NCBI RefSeq assembly: GCF_030815415.1
Contig: NZ_JAUSWW010000003.1
Coordinates: forward strand, 27,429 to 91,428
DNA: 64,000 bases
Reading direction: 5' to 3'
From: Streptomyces canus
Lineage (GTDB): Bacteria; Actinomycetota; Actinomycetes; Streptomycetales; Streptomycetaceae
The stretch's first letter is position 1; each line of letters starts with the position of its first letter. Of the stretch, positions 62,072 to 64,000 are shown in pieces. The position numbers and the translations under genes are program-made. Below the pieces are notes generated by a model, which worked only from the letters and a program-made list of their open reading frames with translations, did no database searches and was not told the DNA's origin.

Positions 62072-62251
62072 TCAACGAGCACCCTCCGCCCAGGTCAGGA
62101 AGTTGACGATGACCATCTTCGATGCGAACGGGCAGCGGGCGCGTTGAGCTTCGGCCCGTCCCTGTGCGCAGGTTCCTCCGTGCGACTGCGCAGGCCGCCC
62201 GGAGGGGACGGGTTCGGCCCTTGCGCAGCTGCTGTGCAAGGCCGGTTTCAC
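62072..62251 (-). other. TGCGCA-rich stretch with a possible coupled small frame
   Basis: A GTG at 62251 overlaps the TAG stop of the DUF2637 gene and opens a 59-residue frame (MKPALHSSCARAEPVPSGRP ... NFLTWAEGAR). It has no recognisable character. Three TGCGCA hexamers lie in 62165-62230, so the segment may be a DNA site rather than a gene. Confidence 0.3.
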
Positions 62252-64000
62252 TACTGGTTCTGCGCGTGGTGGCGAGTGAGGGCCTGCCAGCGCCGTTCGA
62301 AGTCGTCGACCTGGTCGGCGATGTGCGCGGTGGTGATGGGCCGGTTGTGCTGCGCGGTGATTCCCTGCGCAGCGCACTCCTGCGCAACGGCGTCCAGCGA
62401 GGGTGTCTGGCTGCGTACCCGTTGCTCGGCCCACAGGTGGTAGATCCGGAACGGCAGGAGGTAGCGGCGCAGGTTGCCGGCGCTGACCGGCTTGCCGCCG
62501 CGGCCGCGCAGGCCCTTCTCGTCGGCGAGGTAGCGGGACAGCTCCGCAGCCTCCGCCGTCGAAGACGAAGGTTCCTCACTGCGCTGCGCCTGCTGCTCCG
62601 CCCACGCCAGGTAGTAGCGGTCCACGGTGGAGAGGCCGGCGGCTTCTTCGGTCGACGGGTACTCGTTCGGCGGCGGGGCATTGATGGCGGCGCTGACCCG
62701 AGGGCCTCGCTGGTCCGTGGCTGCCTGTGCGCCTGCGCCGGCGGGCGCGGACTCGGTCGTCTCCTCGTCGCCCGGCGCCAGCGCGTCGGCGTGCGGCTCA
62801 CGGGAGGCGTCGGCTGGGCCTTCTGCTTGCCGGGCCGTCGCGGTGACCTCGAGCTGCTGGAAGTCCTCGACGAAGGCCTGAAGGTCGGCGCCCGTGAGGG
62901 CGCGGCCACCGGGGCCGGCGATCTGGTCCCGCTCGTAGACGTACGCGGCCAGGGCGCCGGCATCCGGGTAGGCGCCGTGTTCCTGCGCATACGCAAACCA
63001 CGAGTTATAGAAGTAGTCGTACCAGGACAGTTCGTCGTCCGCCTTCTGCTGCGCGGCGATGGGCTCGGGTGTCGGGCCGTAGCGCTGGCTGAGGACCTGG
63101 AGCAGGGGCTGCAGTTGGGCGTCGGTGAGGAGTCCGCCGGCGGCGGTGGTGATGCCGTGGTCCTGGAGCCAGTACGCGAACTGGGCTGCGGACGGCGCGG
63201 TCTGGAAGTTCGCGATCCACGCCTGGTAGGCCGCGGCGAAGCCCTCGGCCTCGTCCGTCCGCTCTACCTCGGGTGCCTCTCCCGTCCCCCTGAGCGGGGC
63301 TTGATCCGTGGTCCGTGGTGCCTCACTGCTCAACTCGACCGGTTCGCCCTCGGTGTCTGCCGTGGGCTCGAGGGCGGGATCCTCAGCGGGTGTCGGAGCG
63401 GGTGCCCGTTCAACAGCGAAGGTGAACTCGATCGGCGGCTCCACGATGCCGGCAGCAGCGAGACCGGCAGGAGCCGTCTCGGCGAGCGGGACCCCGTAGC
63501 GGGCCAGCCGCAGCGGCATCAGGGCCTCGACGGGTGCCTTGCGGCGCCAGGCGCGGCCGAACCGGGAGCGGAGACTGGCCTGGTAGACCAGGCGCTCCTG
63601 CTCCAGCTTGATCACCTGCTCGTAGGAGCGCAGCTCCCACAGCTTCATGCGCCGCCACAGCAGGAACGTCGGCCCCGGGGACAGCAGCCAGCGGATCAGG
63701 CGGACACCCTCCATGTGTTGGTCCGCGGTGATGTCGGCGATCCGGCCGATCGCGTGCCGGGCTGCCTCCACCGAGACCACGAACAGGATCGGGATCACCG
63801 CGTGCATGCCGACGCCGAGCGGGTCCGGCCACGCGGCCGCGCCGTTGAAGGCGATCGTCGCCGCCGTCAAAAGCCACGCCGTCTGGCGCAGCAGCGGGAA
63901 CGGGATCCGGATCCACGTCAACAACAGGTCCAGGGCCAGCAGGACGCAGATACCCGCATCGATGCCGACCGGGAAGACGTAGGAGAAGGTCCCGAAGCCC
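62251..64000 (-). CDS. DUF2637 domain protein, 5'-incomplete
   Basis: At least 582 residues, running off the right edge. The visible N-terminal region (FGTFSYVFPVGIDAGICVLL, LALDLLLTWIRIPFPLLRQT, AWLLTAATIAFNGAAAWPDP, GVGMHAVIPILFVVSVEAAR) is the DUF2637 membrane domain of Streptomyces plasmid-spread (SpdB-like) proteins. A Pro/Ala/Glu-rich middle and four similar helical blocks of about 80 residues follow (YQAWIANFQT...; YNSWFAYAQEHG...; YYLAWAEQQAQ...; YHLWAEQRVRS...). It is the right border of the cargo region. Confidence 0.85.
   Translation of the reverse strand, partial: GFGTFSYVFPVGIDAGICVLLALDLLLTWIRIPFPLLRQTAWLLTAATIAFNGAAAWPDPLGVGMHAVIPILFVVSVEAARHAIGRIADITADQHMEGVRLIRWLLSPGPTFLLWRRMKLWELRSYEQVIKLEQERLVYQASLRSRFGRAWRRKAPVEALMPLRLARYGVPLAETAPAGLAAAGIVEPPIEFTFAVERAPAPTPAEDPALEPTADTEGEPVELSSEAPRTTDQAPLRGTGEAPEVERTDEAEGFAAAYQAWIANFQTAPSAAQFAYWLQDHGITTAAGGLLTDAQLQPLLQVLSQRYGPTPEPIAAQQKADDELSWYDYFYNSWFAYAQEHGAYPDAGALAAYVYERDQIAGPGGRALTGADLQAFVEDFQQLEVTATARQAEGPADASREPHADALAPGDEETTESAPAGAGAQAATDQRGPRVSAAINAPPPNEYPSTEEAAGLSTVDRYYLAWAEQQAQRSEEPSSSTAEAAELSRYLADEKGLRGRGGKPVSAGNLRRYLLPFRIYHLWAEQRVRSQTPSLDAVAQECAAQGITAQHNRPITTAHIADQVDDFERRWQALTRHHAQNQ

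Overview
The window is high-GC DNA with dense, overlapping ATGA/GTGA operons. Its gene families (DUF6247, DUF6879, Scr1-type XRE regulators, DUF2637, Replic_Relax, BTAD/LysM proteins, DUF1963) point to Streptomyces or a close actinomycete. The plasmid-type transfer genes, the origin-like intergenic region and the many broken genes and insertion-sequence scars suggest a large conjugative plasmid, or an integrated copy of one. This is inference; neither end of the element is in the window.

Left part (1-5.6 kb): a partial NUDIX gene, a three-gene HTH / DUF6247 / RelE-like cluster that resembles a toxin-antitoxin module, and a leftward pair made of a membrane protein and a protein with two nearly identical winged-helix domains plus a zinc ribbon. 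That second protein is the best candidate for a replication or partition protein. The gap upstream of it (4971-5643) holds perfect inverted repeats and a cluster of TGCGCA repeats, and is a candidate origin/operator region.

Transfer block (5.6-31.9 kb): one long rightward array. First come type IV secretion genes: TcpC-like, small membrane proteins, VirB4-like ATPase, VirB6-like polytopic protein, transglycosylase/NlpC-P60 hydrolase, TraG/VirD4-like ATPase and Replic_Relax protein. Then come lipoproteins, including a partner of a truncated OmpA protein. A complete Tad (Flp) pilus set follows: SAF, CpaE-like, TadA, TadB, TadC, pilin-like, two TadE-like, TadG-like. The array ends in a 1176-residue LysM/BTAD protein. 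Together these would cut the wall, build an envelope channel and extend a surface fibre.

Cargo region (31.9-62.2 kb): between the convergent LysM/BTAD gene and the leftward DUF2637 gene lies a mosaic of accessory genes: metallo-hydrolase/AraC pair, secreted and lipoproteins, IS5-, ISAs1- and IS21-type transposase remnants, a flavin monooxygenase, a NucA/NucB-like secreted nuclease, a VanX-like dipeptidase, a two-component system with a divergent esterase, and several immunity-like proteins (Imm35-like, colicin-immunity-like, barstar-like). The most interesting cargo is a leftward operon (46.5-52.3 kb) with a DapF-like epimerase, a D-Ala-D-Ala-ligase-like ATP-grasp enzyme, a C39-like cysteine peptidase and a stand-alone MurF C-terminal domain. 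It is headed by a degenerate NUDIX protein and by Scr1-type XRE and DUF6879 regulators, and looks like an undescribed amino-acid or dipeptide pathway. Truncated copies of the 3' ends of both bordering backbone genes lie inside the cargo, so the region probably grew by recombination between related plasmids.

Right edge (62.2-64 kb): the 5'-incomplete DUF2637 gene, leading out of the window.
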